Positions 1 to 14,034 of a DNA stretch of 64,000 nucleotides are shown one piece after another (position 1 is the first letter of the stretch; each line of letters starts with the position of its first letter). This DNA comes from Cristatella mucedo (Eukaryota; Bryozoa; Phylactolaemata; Cristatellidae): contig WPIO01000227.1 of the NCBI GenBank assembly GCA_009760855.2, forward strand, positions 194,877 through 258,876. Reading direction: 5' to 3'. Under the pieces are notes generated by a model. The model saw nothing but the letters and a program-made list of their open reading frames with translations, was not told the origin of the DNA and did no database searches. The position numbers were made by a program, and so were the translations under genes.

Positions 1-399
1 TTGAATAGCTTATCTTCCAAGAGTTCACAGCAGATCGCACAAAATCTAGATACTTTAAATCAACCCGTCAAGGCATGCAGTAGCCCGGTGCAGTGTGCTG
101 GCCTTACTTAAGGCAATCGCACTTGAATAACTAATTTCGCTTAAGTTTGCAGCAGATCGCGGAATATAAAGACACCTCGATACTGCTTGTTATAGCGTGT
201 GATAACTAGCTACAGAGTGCGGCTCCTAGCATTAGGCCATTTACATTTGAATAGCTTATCTTCCAAGAGTTCACAGCAGATCGCACAATATCTAAATACT
301 TTAAATCAACCCGCCAGTGTGTGCAGTATTTTGCAGCATAATGCAGCGCCTTGCTTCAGGCAATCGCACTTGAATAACTCATTTCGCTTGAGTTTTCCG

Positions 400-1130
400 C
401 AGATCGCTGGATATAAAGACACCTCGATACTGCTCGTTATAGTGAGCGATAGCTTGCTGCAGAGTGCACTGCCTAGCATTAGGCCATTCACACTTAACTA
501 ACTTTCTTTGCATGAGATCGCAGCAGTTTGCTCAATATCTAGATACTTTAAATCAACCCGTCAAGTCATGCAGTCGCTCAGAGAGCAGTGCAGGCCTTGT
601 TTTAGGCAATCGCACTGGAATAACGCATTTCGGTTGAGTTTGCAGCAGATCGCTGAATATAAAGACACCCCGATACTGCTCGTTATATCGTGTAATAACT
701 TGCTGCAGATTGAGGCGCCTTGCATTAGGCCATTAAAAATTGAATAACCTATTTTGCATGAGATGGCAGATGATCACACAATATCTAGATAATTTAAATC
801 AACCCGTCAGAGCGTTCAGTCGCTAAAAGCAGAGTGCAGCCTCTTGCTTTAGGCAATTGCACTTGAATAACTCATTTCGCTTGAGTTCGCAGCAGATCGC
901 TAAATATTAGGTCACCTCGATAATACTCTTTATATCGTGTGATGACTTGCTGCTGAGTGCGGCGCCTAGCATTAGGTAGTTCACTCGTGAATAACCTACT
1001 TTGCAGGACTTCACAGCAGATCGCACAATATCTAGATACTTTGAATCAACCCGTCAAGTCATGCAGTCGCTCGGAGAGCAGTGCAGGCCTTGTTTTAGGC
1101 AATCGCACTGGAATAACTCATTTCGCTTGA
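400..1130 (+). repeat. Segmental duplicate, 12-monomer offset, copy 1
   Basis: About three monomers here match 3362-4092 at a constant offset of 2,962 bp, which is 12 monomers. Both copies share rare variants that other monomers lack, such as AACTTTCTTTGCATGAGATC, GCAGTTTGCTCAATATC and GATGGCAGATGATCACAC. The match weakens on both sides, so the ends are approximate. Confidence 0.7.
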
Positions 1131-3361
1131 GCTTGCGGGCAGATCGCAGAATATAAAGAAACTTTGATACTGCTCGTTATAGCGTGTGATAACTTGCTGC
1201 AGATTGCGGCGCCTTGCATTAGGCCATTCTCACTTGAATAGCTTATCGTTCAAGAGTTTACAGCAGATCGCTCAAAATCTAGATACTTTAAATTAACCCG
1301 TCAAGGCATGCAGTAGCCCGGAGCAGAGTGCTGGCCTTACTTAAGGCAATCGCACTTGAAAAACTCATTTTGCTTAAGTTGGCAGCAGATCGCGGACTAT
1401 AAAGACACCTCGATACTGCTCGTTATGACGTGTGATAACTTGTTGCAGAGTGCGTCACCTAGCATTAGGCCATTAAATGTTTAATAACCTATTTTGCATG
1501 AGATCGCAGCAGATCACACAATATCTGGATACTTTAAATCAACCAGTCAGTGCGTGCAGCAGCTTGCATCAGAGTGCATCTCCTTGCTTTAGGCAATCGC
1601 ACTTGAATAACTCATTTCGCTTGAGTTGGCAGCAGATCGCTGAAAATTAAGACACCTCGATTCTATTCGTTATATCGTGTGATGACTTGCTGCAGAGTGC
1701 TGATCCTTGCATTAAGCCATTCACACTTGAATAGCTGATTTTGCATTAGTCTACAGCAGATCGCAAAATATCTTGATACTTTAAATCGATCCGCCAGTGT
1801 GTGCAGTAGTTTGCAGCATAATGCAGCCCTTTGCTTCAGGCAATCGCACTTGAATAACTCATTTCGCTTGAGTTTGCTTGCAGATTGCAGAATATAAAGA
1901 CACTTCGTAACTGCTCGTTATAGTGTGTGATAACTTGCTGCAGATTGCGGCGCCTTGCATTAGGCCATTCTCACTTGAATAGCTTATTTTGCATGAGTTC
2001 ACAGCAGATCGCACAATATTTAGATACTTAAAATCAACCAGTCTAAGCATGCTCTAGCTCATAGCAGAGTGCAGGCCTTGCTTTAGGCAATCGCACTTGA
2101 ATAACTTATTTCGCTTGTGTTTGCAGCAGATCGAAGAATATAAAGACACCTCGATACTGCTAGTTATAGCGTGTGACAACTTGCTACAGAGTGAGGCGCC
2201 TTGCATTAAGCCATTCACACTGGAACAGCTTATCTTGCATGAGTTCACAGCAGATCGCACAATATCAAGATACTTTAAATCGACCCGCCAGAGCGTGCAG
2301 TAGTTTGCAGCAGAGTGCAGCTCCTTGCTTTAGGCAATCGCACATGAATACCACATTTCGGTTAAGTTTGATGCAGATCGCTGGATATAACGACACCTCG
2401 ATACTGCTCGTGATATCGTGTGAAAAATTGCTGCAGATTCCGGCGGCTAACATTAGGCCATTTACACTTGAATAGCTTATCTTGCATGAGTTCACAGCAG
2501 ATCGCACAATATCTAGATACTTTAAATCAACCCGCCAGAGCGTGCAGTAGTTTGCAGCATAATGCAGCTTCTTGCTTCCGGCAATCGCACTCAAATAACT
2601 CATTTCGCTTGAGTTTGCAGCAGATCGCGGAATTTAAAGACACCTCGATACTGGTCGTTTTAGCGTGTGATAACTTGCTGCAGAGTGCGGCTCCTAGCAT
2701 TAGGCCATTTACACTTGAATAGCTTATCTTCCAAGAGTTCACAGCAGATCGCACAAAATCTAGATACTTTAAATCAACCCGCCAGAGCGTGCAGTAGTTT
2801 GCAGCAGAGTGCAGCTCATTGCTTTAGGCAATCGCACATGAATACCACATTTCGATTAGGTTTGCTGCAGATCGCTGGATATGAAGACACCTCGATACTG
2901 CTGGTTATATCGTGTGATAACTTGCTGCATATTGCAGCGCCTAGCATTAAGACGTTCACACTTGAATAGCTTATCTTGCATGAGTTCACAGCAGATCGCA
3001 CAATATCTAGATACTTTAAATCAACCCACCAGAGCGTGCAGTAGTTTGCAGCAGAGTGCAGCTCCTTGCTTTAGGCAATCGCACTTGAATAACTCATTTC
3101 GCTTGAGTTAGCAGCAGATCGCTGAATATTAAGACACCTCGATACTACTCGTTATATCGTGTGATGACTTGCTGCAGAGTGCTGATCCTTGCATTAAGCC
3201 ATTCACACTTGAATAGCTGATTTTGCATTAGCCTACAGCAGATCGCACAATATCTAGATACTTTAAATCGACCCGCCAGTGTGTGATGTAGTTTGCAGCA
3301 TAATGCAGCGCCTTGCTTCAGGAAATCGCACTTGAGTAACTCATTTCGCTTGAGTTTGCAG

Positions 3362-4092
3362 CAGATCGCTGAATATATAGACACCTCGATACTGCTCGTT
3401 ATTGTGAGCAATAGCTTGCTGCAGAGTGCACTGCCTAGCATTAGGCCATTCACACTTAACTAACTTTCTTTGCATGAGATCGCAGCAGTTTGCTCAATAT
3501 CTAGATACTTTAAATCAACCCGTCAAGTCATGCAGTCTCTTAGAGAGCAGTGCAGGCCTCGTTTTAGGCAATCGCACATAAATAACTCATTTCGGTTGAG
3601 TTTGCAGCAGATCGCTGAATATAAAGACACCTCGATACTGCTCGTTGTATCGTGTGATAACTTGCTGCAGATTGTGGCGCCTTGCATTGGGCCATTAAAA
3701 AGTGAATAACCTATTTTGCATGAGATGGCAGATGATCACACAATATCTAGATAATTTAAATCAACCCGTCAGAGCGTTCAGTAGCTAAAAGCAGAGTGCA
3801 GCTCCTTGCTTTAGGCAATTGCACTTGAATAACTCATTTCGCTTGAGTTCGCAGCAGATCGCTGAATATTAGGTCACCTCGATGCTACTCGTTATATCGT
3901 GTGATGACTTGCTGCAGAGTGGGGAGCCTAGCATTAGGTAGTTCACTCGTGAATAACCTAATTTGCAGGACTTCACAGCAGATCGCACAATATCTAGATA
4001 CTTTAAATCAACACGTCAAGTCATGCTGTCGCTCGGAGAGCAGTGCAGGCCTTGTTTTAGGCAATCGCACTGGAATAAGTCATTTCGCTTGA
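3362..4092 (+). repeat. Segmental duplicate, 12-monomer offset, copy 2
   Basis: This is the partner of 400-1130. It carries the same sequence of monomer types, including AACTTTCTTTGCATGAGATC, with scattered substitutions and no offset change seen. On the left it diverges where copy 1 has TTTTCCGCAGATCGCTGG and this copy has TTTGCAGCAGATCGCTG. Confidence 0.7.
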
Positions 4093-7000
4093 ATTCGCAG
4101 CAGCTTCCAGAATGTAAAGAAACTTCGATACTGCTCGTTATAGCGTTTGATGACTTGCCGCAGATTGCAGCGCCTTGCATTAGGCCATTCACACTTGACT
4201 AGCTTATCTTGCATGAGTTCACAGCAGATCGCACAATATCTAGATACTTTAAATCAACCCGCCAGAGCGTGCAGTAGTTTGCTGCATAGTGCAGCTCCTT
4301 GCTTTAGGCAATCACAGATGAATACCACATTTCGGTTAAGTTTGATGCAGATCGCTGGATATAACGACACCTCGATACTGCTCGTTATATCGTGTGATAA
4401 CTTGCTGCAGATTGCGGCGCCTAGCATTAGGCCGTTCACACTTGAATAGCTTATCTTGCATGAGTTCACAGCAAATCGCACAATATCCAGATACTTTAAA
4501 TCAACCCGCCAGAGCATGCAGTAGTTTGCAGCATAATGCAGCGCCTTGCTTCAGGCAATAGCACTTGAATAACTCATTTCGCTTGAGTTTGCAGCAGATC
4601 GCTGAATATAAAGACACCTCGACACTGCTCGTTATAGTTCGCAATAGCTTGCTGCAGATTGTGGTGCCTAGAATTAGGCCATTCACACTTAACTAACCTA
4701 CTTTGCATGAGATCGCAGCAGTTTGCACAATATCTAGATACTTTAAATCAACCCGTCATGCCATGCAGTCGCTAGGAGAGGAGTGCAGGCCTTGCTATAG
4801 GCAATCGCACTGGAATAACTCATTTCGCTTGAGTTCGCAGCAGATCCCAGAATGTAAAGACACTTCGATACTGCTCGTTATAGCGTGTGATGACTTGCTG
4901 CAGATTGCGGCGCCTTGCATTAGGCTATTCACACTTGAATAGCTTATCTTGCATGAGTTCACAGCAGATCGCACAATATTTAGATACTTAAAATCAACCA
5001 GTCTAAGCATGCTGTAGCTCGGAGCAGAGTGCAGGCCTTGCTTTAGGCAATCGCACTTGAATAACTTATTTCGCTTGTGTTTGCAGCATATCGTAGAATA
5101 TAAAGACACCTCGATACTGCACGTTATAGCGTGTGACAACTTGCTACAGAGTTAGGCGCCTTGCATTAGGCCATTCACACTGGAATAGCTTATCTTGCAT
5201 GAGTTCACAGCAGATCGCACAATATCTGGATACTTTAAATCAACCCGCTAGAGCGTGCAGTAGTTTGCAGCAGAGTGCAGCTCCTTGCTTTAGGCAATCG
5301 CACATGAATACCACATTTCGGTTAAGTTTGATGCAGATGGCTGGATATAACGACACCTCGATACTGCTCGTGATATCGTGTGATAACTTGCTGCAGATTG
5401 CTGCGCCTAACGTTAGGCCATTCACACTTGAATAGCTTATCTTGCATGAGTTCACAGCAGATCGCACAATATCTAGATACTTTAAATCAACCCGCCAGAG
5501 CGTGCAGTAGTTTGCAGCATAATGCATTTCCTTGCTTCCGGCAATCGCACTCAAATAACTCATTTCGCTTGAGTTTGCAGCAGATCGCAGAATTTAAAGA
5601 CACCTCGATACTTGTCTATTTAGCGTGTGATAACTTGCTGCAGAGTGCGGCTTCTAGCATTAGGCCATTTTCACTTGAATATCTTATCTTCTAAGAGTTC
5701 ACAGCAGATCGCACAAAATCTAGATACTTTAAATCAACCCGTCAAGGCATGCAGTAGCCCGGATCAGAGTGCTGGCCTTATTAGGGGCAATCGCACTTGA
5801 ATAACTTATTTTGCCTCAGTTCGCAGCAGATCGCTGAATATTAAGACACCTCGATACTACTCGTTATATCGTGTGATGACTTGCTGCAGAGTGTTGATCC
5901 TTGCATTAAGCCATTCACACTTGAATAGCTGATTTTGCATTAGTCTACAGCAGATCGCACAATATATAGCTACTTTAAATCAACCCGCCAGTGTGTGCAG
6001 TAGTTCGCAGCATAATGCAGCGCCTTGCTTTAGGCAATCGCACTTGAATAACTCAATTCGGTTGAGTTTGCAGCAGATCGCTGAATATAAAGACACCTCG
6101 ATACTACTCTTTACATTGTGTGATGACTTGCTGCAGAGTGCGGTGCCTAGCATTAGGTAGTTCACTCGTGAATAACCTACTTTGCAGGACTTCACAGCAG
6201 ATCGCACAATATCTAGATACTTTAAATCAACCCGTCAAGTCATGTAGTCGCTCGGAGAGCAGTGCAGGCCTTGTTTTAGGCAATCGCACTGGAATAACTC
6301 ATTTCGCTTGAGTTTGCGGGCAGATCGCAGAATATAAAGACAATTCGATACTGCTCGTTATAGCGAGTGATAACTTGCTGCAGAGTGGGGCGCCTTGCAT
6401 TAAGCCATTCACACTTGAATAACCTACTTTGCATGAGATCGCAGCAGATCGCACAATATCTAGATACTTTAAATCAACCCGTCAAGTCATGTAGTCGCTC
6501 GGAGAGCAGTGCAGGCCTTGTTTTAGGCAATGGCACTGGAATAACTCATTTCGCTTGAGTTTGCGGGCAGATCGCAGAATATAAAGACACTTCGATACTG
6601 CTCGTTATAGCGAGTGATAACTTGCTGCAGAGTGGGGCGCCTTGCATTAAGCCATTCACACTTGAATAACCTACTTTGCATGAGATCGCAGCAGATTGCA
6701 CAATATCTAGATACTTTTAAATCAACCCGTCTAACCGTGCGGTAGCTTGAAGCAGAGTGCAGCTCCTTGGTTTAGGCAAACGCCCTTGAATAACTCATTT
6801 CGCTTAAGTTTGCAGCAGATCGCTGCATATAAAGACACCTCGACACTGCTCGTTATAGTTCGCAATAGCTTGCTGCAGATTGCGGTGCCTAGCATTAGGC
6901 CATTCACACTTAACTAACCTACTTTGCATGAGATCGCAGCAGTTTGCACAATATCTAGATACTTTAAATCAACCCGTCAAGCCATGCAGTCGCTCGGAGA

Positions 7001-7539
7001 GGAGTGCAGGCCTTGCTTTAGGCAATCGCACTGGTATAACTCATTTCGCTTGAGTTCGCAGCAGATCCCAGAATGTAAAGACACTTCGATACTGCTCGTT
7101 ATAGCGTGTGATGACTTGCTGCAGATTGCGGCGCCTTGCATTAGGCTATTCACACTTGAATAGCTTATCTTGCATGAGTTCACAGCAGATCGCACAATAT
7201 TTAGATACTTAAAATCAACCAGTCTAAGCATGCTGTAGCTTGAAGCAGAGTGCAGCTCCTTGGTTTAGGCAAACGCTCTTGAATAACTCATTTCGCTTAA
7301 GTTTGCAGCAGATCGCTGAATATAAAGACACCTCGACACTGCTCGTTATAGTTCGCAATAGCTTGCTGCAGATTGCAGTGCCTAGCATTAGACCATTCAC
7401 ACTTAACTAACCTACTTTGCATGAGATCGCAGCAGTTTGCACAATATCTAGATACTTTAAATCAACCCGTCAAGCCATGCAGTCGCTCGGAGAGGAGTGC
7501 AGGCCTTGCTTTAGGCAATCGCACTTGAGTAACTCATTT

Positions 7540-8610
7540 CGCTTGTGTTTGCAGCATATCGCAGAATATAAAGACACCTCGATACTGCTCGTTATAGCGT
7601 GTGACAACTTGCTACAGAGTTAGGCGCCTTGCATTAGGCCATTCACACTGGAATAGCTTATCTTGCATGAGTTCACAGCAGATCGCACAATATCTGGATA
7701 CTTTAAATCAACCCGCTAGAGCGTGCAGTAGTTTGCAGCAGAGTGCAGCTCCTTGCTTTAGGCAATCGCACATGAATACCACATTTCGGTTAAGTTTGAT
7801 GCAGATGGCTGGATATAACGACACCTCGATACTGCTCGTGATATCGTGTGATAACTTGCTGCAGATTACTGCGCCTAACATTAGGTCATTTACACTTGAA
7901 TAGCTTATCTTGCATGAGTTCACAGCAGATCGCACAATATCTAGATACTTTAAATCAACCCGCCAGAGCGTGCAGTAGTTTGCAGCATAATGCAGCTCCT
8001 TGCTTCCGGCAATCGCACTCAAATAACTCATTTCACTTGAGTTTGCAGCAGATCGCGGAATTTAAAGACACCTCGATACTGGTCGTTTTAGCATGTGAAA
8101 ACTTGCTGCAGAGTGCGGCTTCTAGCATTAGGCCATTTACACTTGAATATCTTATCTTCCAAGAGTTCACAGCAGATCGCACAAAATCTAGATACTTTAA
8201 ATCAACCCGTCAAGGCATGCAGTAGCCCGGAGCAGAGTGCTGGCCTTATTTAAGGCAATCGCACTTGAATAACTTATTTTGCCTCAGTTTGCAGCAGATC
8301 GCTGAATATAAAGACACCTTGCTACTACTCGTTATAGCGTGTGATAACTTGCTGCAAAGTGCGTCGCCTAGTATTAGGCCATTAAAATTTTATTAACCTA
8401 TTTTGCATGAGATCGCAGCAGATCACACAATATCCAGATACTTTAAATCAACCAGTCAGTGCGTGCAGCAGCTTGCATCAGAGTGCAGCTCCTTGCTTTA
8501 GGCAATTGCACTTGAATAACTCATTTCGCTTGAGTTCGCAGCAGATCGCTGAATATTAAGACACCTCGATACTACTCGTTATATCATGTGATGACTTGCT
8601 GCAGAGTGTT
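7540..8610 (+). repeat. Segmental duplicate, 22-monomer offset, copy 1
   Basis: About 1.07 kb is nearly identical to 12964-14034 at an offset of 5,424 bp (22 monomers). Shared markers include GCAGCATATCGCAGAATAT, TACAGAGTTAGGCGCC, CTGGATACTTTAAATCAACC and GTATTAGGCCATTAAAATTT. The copies part at the right where this one reads GAGTGTTGATCC and the other GAGTGCGATGCC. Related shorter matches start at about 5,080 and 14,700. Confidence 0.75.
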
Positions 8611-10579
8611 GATCCTTGCATTAAGCCATTCACACTTGAATAGCTGATTTTGCATTAGTCTACAGCAGATCGCACAATATATAGCTACTTTAAATCAACC
8701 CGCCAGAGCGTGCAGTAGTTTGCAGCATAATGCAGCTCCTTGCTTCCGGGAATCGCACTCAAATAACTCATTTCGCTTGAGTTTGCAGCAGATCGCGGAA
8801 TTTAAAGACACCTCGATACTGGTCGTTTTAGCGTGTGATAACTTGCTGCAGAGTGCGGCTTCTAGCATTAGGCCATTTACACTTGAATATCTTATCTTCC
8901 AAGAGTTCACAGCAGATCGCACAAAATCTAGATACTTTAAATCAACCCGTCAAGTCATGCAGTCGCTCGGAGAGCAGTGCAGGCCTTGTTTTAGGCAATC
9001 GCACTGGAATAACTCATTTCGCTTGAGTTTGCCGGCAGATCGCAGAATATAAGGACACTTCGATACTGCTCGTTATAGCGTGTGATAACTTGCTGCAGAG
9101 TGGGGCGCCTTGCATTAAGCCATTCACACTTGAATAACCTACTTTGCATGAGATCGCAGCAGATCGCACAATATCTAGATACTTTAAATCAACCCGTCAA
9201 GTCATGTAGTCGCTCGGAGAGCAGTGCAGGCCTTGTTTTAGGCAATCGCACTGGAATAACTTATTTCGCTTGAGTTTGCGGGCAGATCGCAGAATATAAA
9301 GACACTTCGATACTGCTCGTTATAACGTGTGATAACTTGCTGCAGATTACTGCGCCTAACATTAGGTCATTTACACTTGAATAGCTTATCTTGCATGAGT
9401 TCACAGCAGATCGCACAATATCTAGATACTTTAAATCAACCAGTCAGTTCGTGCAGCAGCTTGCATCAGAGTGCAGCTCCTCTCTTTAGGCAATCGCACT
9501 TGAATAACTCATTTCGCTTGAGTTCCCAGCAGATCGCTGAATATTAAGACACCTCGATACTGCTCGTGATATCGTGTGATAACTTGCTGCAGATTGCGGC
9601 GCCTAACATTAGGCCATTCAAACTTGAATAGCTTATCTTCCAAGAGTTCACAGCAGATTGCACACTATCTAGATACTTTGAATCAACCCGTCAAGTCATG
9701 CAGTCGCTCAGAGAGGAGTGCAGGCCTTGCTTTAGGCAATCGCACTGGAATAACTCATTTCGCTTGAGTTTGCCGGCAGATCGCAGAATATAAGGACACT
9801 TCGATACTGCTCGTTATAGCGTGTGATAACTTGCTGCAGAGTGGGGCGCCTTGCATTAAGCCATTCACACTTGAATAACCTACTTTGCATGAGATCGCAG
9901 CAGATCGCACAATATCTAGATACTTTAAATCAACCCGTCAAGTCATGTAGTCGCTCGGAGAGCAGTGCAGGCCTTGTTTTAGGCAATCGCACTGGAATAA
10001 CTCATTTCGCTTGAGTTTGCGGGCAGATCGCAGAATATAAAGACACTTCGATACTGCTCGTTATAACGTGTGATAACTTGCTGCAGAATGGGGCGCCTTG
10101 CATTAAGCCATTCACACTTGAATAACCTACTTTGCATGAGATCGCAGCAGATTGCACAATATCTAGATACTTTTCAATCAACCCGTCTAACCGTGCGGTA
10201 GCTTGAAGCAGAATGCAGCTCCTTGGTTTAGGCAAACGCACTTGCATAACTCATTTCGTTTAAGTTTGCAGCAGATCGCGGACTATAAAGACACCTCGAT
10301 ACTGCTCGTTATAACGTGTGATAACTTGTTGCAGAGTGAGGCGCCTTGCATTAGGCCATTTACACTTGAATAGCTTATCTTCCAAGAGTTCACAGCAGAT
10401 CGCACAAAATCTAGATACTTTAAATCAACCCGATAAGGCATGCAGTAGTGCGGTGCAGAGTGCTGGCCTTACTTAAGGCAATCGCACTTGAATAACTAAT
10501 TTCGCTTAAGTTTGCAGCAGATCGCAGAATATAAAGACACGTTGCTACTACTCGTTATAGCGTGCGATAACTTGCTGCA

Positions 10580-11300
10580 GAGTGCGTCGCCTAGCATTAG
10601 GCCATTAAAATTTTAATAACCTATTTTGCATGAGATCGCAGCAGATCACACAATCTCTAGATACTTTAAATCAACCAGTCAGTGCGTGCAGCAGCTTGCA
10701 TCAGAGTGCAGCTCCTTGCTTTAGGCAATCGCACTTGAATAACTCATTTCGCTTGAGTTCCCAGCAGATCGCTAAATATTAAGACACCTCGATACTACTC
10801 GTTATATAGTGTGATGACTTGCTGCAGAGTGCTGATCCTTGCATAAAGCCATTCACACTTGAATAGCTGATTTTGCAATAGTCTACGGCAGATCGCACAA
10901 TATCTAGATACTTTAAATCGACCCGCCAGTGTGTGCAGTAGTTTGCAGCATAATGCAGAGCCTTGCTTCAGGCAATCGCACTTGAATAACTCATTTCGCT
11001 TGAGTTCGAAGCAGATCGCTGAATATTAAGTCACCTCTATACTACTCGTTATAGTGAGCGATAGCTTTCTGCAGAGTGTGGCGCCTAGCATTAGGTAGTT
11101 CACTCGTGAATAACCTACTTTGCAGGACTTCACAGCAGATCGCACAATATCTATATACTTTAAATCAACCCGTCAAGTCATACAGTCGCTCGGAGAGCAG
11201 TGCAGGCCTTGTTTTAGGCAATCGCACTGGAATAACTCATTTCGCTTGAGTTCGCAGCAGATCCCAGAATGTAAACACACTTCGATACTGCTCGTTATAG
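10580..11300 (+). repeat. Segmental duplicate, 21-monomer offset, copy 1
   Basis: About 0.7 kb here matches 15757-16476 at an offset of 5,176 bp (21 monomers). Shared rare variants are CACACAATCTCTAGATAC, GCAATAGTCTACGGCAG, GCATAAAGCCATTC and GAGTTCGAAGCAGATCGC. A block near the middle right differs in its B-half type: TTCACTCGTGAATAACC here, and CTCACTTAAATAGC in the partner. Confidence 0.65.
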
Positions 11301-12963
11301 CGTGTGATAACTTGCTGCAGATTTCGGCACCTAGCATTAGGTCATTCACAGTTAAATAGCTTATCTTGCATGAGTTCACAGCAGAACGCACAATATCTTG
11401 ATACTTTAATACATCCCGCCAGAGCGTGCAGTAGTTTGCAGCAGAGTGCAGCTCCTTGCTTTAGGCAATCGCACATGAATACCACATTTCGGTTAAGTTT
11501 GATGCAGATCGCTGGATATAACGACACCTCGATACTACTCGTTATATCGTGTGATAACTTGCTGCAGAGTGCAGATCCTTGCATTAAGCCATTCACACTT
11601 AGCTGATTTTGCATTAGTCTACAGCAGATCGCACAATATGTAGATACTTTAAATCAACCCGGGAGTGTGTGCAGTAGTTTGCAGCATAATGCAGCGCCTT
11701 GCTTCAGGCAATCGCACTTGAATACCTCATTTCGCTTGAGTTTGCAGCTGATCGCTGGATATAAAGACACCTCGATACTGCTCGTAATAGTGTGCCATAG
11801 CTTGCTGCAGAGTGTGGTGCCTAGCATTAGGCCATTCACACTTAACTAACCTACTTTGCATGAGATCGCAGCAGATTGCACAATATCTAGATACTTTAAA
11901 TCAACCCGTCAAGTCATGCAGTCGCTCGGAGAGGAGTGCAGGCCTTGCTTTAGGCAATCGCACATGTATAACTCATTTCGGTTGAGTTTGCAGCAGATCG
12001 CTGAATATAAAGTCACCTCGATACTGCTCGTTATATCGTGTGATAACTTGCTGCAGATTGCACCGACTTGCATTAGGCCATTAAAAATTGAATAACCTAT
12101 TTTGCATGAGATGGCAGATGATCACACAATATCTAGATACTTTAAATCAACCCGTCGGAGCGTGCAGTAGCTAAAAGCAGAGTGCAGCTCATTGCTTTAG
12201 GCAATTGCACTTGAATAACTCATTTCGCTTGAGTTCGCAGCAGATCGCTGAATATTAGGTCACCTCGATAATACTCGTTATATCGTGTGATGACTTGCTG
12301 CAGAGTGCGATGCCTAGCATTAGGTAGTTCACTCGTGAATACCCTACTTTGCAGGACTTCACAGCAGATCGCACAATATCTAGATACTTTAAATCAACCC
12401 GTCAAGTCATGCAGTCGCTCGAGGAGGAGTTTAGGCCTTGCTTCAGGCAATCGCACTTGAATAACTCATTTCGCTTGAGTTTGCAGCAGATCGCTGAATA
12501 TAAAGACACCTCGACACTGTTCGTTATATCGTGTGATGACTTGCTGCAGATTGCGGTGCCTAGCATTAGGTAGTTCACTCGTGAATAACCTACTTTGCAT
12601 GAGATCGCAGCAGTTTGCACAATATCTAGATACTTTAAATCAACCCGTCAAGCCATGCAGTCGCTCGGAGAGGAGTGCAGGCCTTGCTTTAGGCAATCGC
12701 ACTGGAATAACTCATTTCGCTTGAGTTCGCAGCAGATCCCAGAATGTAAAGACACTTCGATACTGCTCGTTATAGCGTGTGATGACTTGCTGCAGATTGA
12801 GGCGCCTTGCATTAGGCTATTCACACTTGAATAGCTTATCTTGCATGAGTTCACAGCAGATCGCACAATATTTAGATACTTAAAATCAACCAGTCTAAGC
12901 ATGCTGTTGCTCGGAGCAGAGTGCAGGCCTTGCTTTAGGCAATCTCACTTGAATAACTCATTT

Positions 12964-14034
12964 CGCTTGTGTTTGCAGCATATCGCAGAATATAAAGACA
13001 CCTCGATACTGCTCGTTATAGCGTGTGACAACTTGCTACAGAGTTAGGCGCCTTGCATTAGGCCATTCACACTGGAATAGCTTATCTTGCATGAGTTCAC
13101 AGCAGATCGCACAATATCTGGATACTTTAAATCAACCCGCTAGAGCGTGCAGTAGTTTGCAGCACAGTGCAGCTCCTTGCTTTAGGCAATCGCACATGAA
13201 TACCACATTTCGGTTAAGTTTGATGCAGATGGCTGGATATAACGACACCTCGATACTGCTCGTGATATCGTGTGATAACTTGCTGCAGATTACTGCGCCT
13301 AACATTAGGCCATTCACACTTGAATAGCTTATCTTGCATGAGTTCACAGCAGATCGCACAATATCTAGATACTTTAAATCAACCCGCCAGAGCGTGCAGT
13401 AGTTTGCAGCATAATGCAGCTCCTTGCTTCCGGCAATCGCACTCAAATAACTCATTTCACTTGAGTTTGCAGCAGATCGCGGAATTTAAAGACACCTCGA
13501 TACTGGTCGTTTTAGCGTGTGATAACTTGCTGCAGAGTGCTTCTTCTAGCATTAGGCCATTTACACTTGAATATCTTATCTTCCAAGAGTTCACAGCAGA
13601 TCGCACAAAATCTAGATACTTTAAATCAACCCGTCAAGGCATGCAGTAGCCCGGAGCAGAGTGCTGGCCTTATTTAAGGCAATCGCACTTGAATAACTTA
13701 TTTTGCCTCAGTTTGCAGCAGATCGCTGAATATAAAGACACCTTGCTACTACTCGTTATAGCGTGTGATAACTTGCTGCAAAGTGCGTCGCCTAGTATTA
13801 GGCCATTAAAATTTTATTAACCTATTTTGCATGAGATCGCAGCAGATCACACAATATCCAGATACTTTAAATCAACCAGTCAGTGCGTGCAGCAGCTTGC
13901 ATCAGAGTGCAGCTCCTTGCTTTAGGCAATTGCACTTGAATAACTCATTTCGCTTGAGTTCGCAGCAGATCGCTGAATATTAAGACACCTCGATACTACT
14001 CGTTATATCGTGTGATGACTTGCTGCAGAGTGCG
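12964..14034 (+). repeat. Segmental duplicate, 22-monomer offset, copy 2
   Basis: This is the partner of 7540-8610 and shows only a few single-base differences by eye. Its first part is copied again about 1,726 bp (7 monomers) downstream, from about 14,690. This part of the array has therefore been through at least two rounds of block duplication. Confidence 0.75.

Noticed and set aside
1120-1150. CENP-B-box-like sequence in the variant TTTCGCTTGAGTTTGCGGGC (most copies) or TTTCGCTTGAGCTTGCGGGC
   Set aside because: The core has TTCG, an A and CGGG in order, but the gap between the A and CGGG is five bases instead of the two in the canonical box. It is also present only in a subset of monomers.
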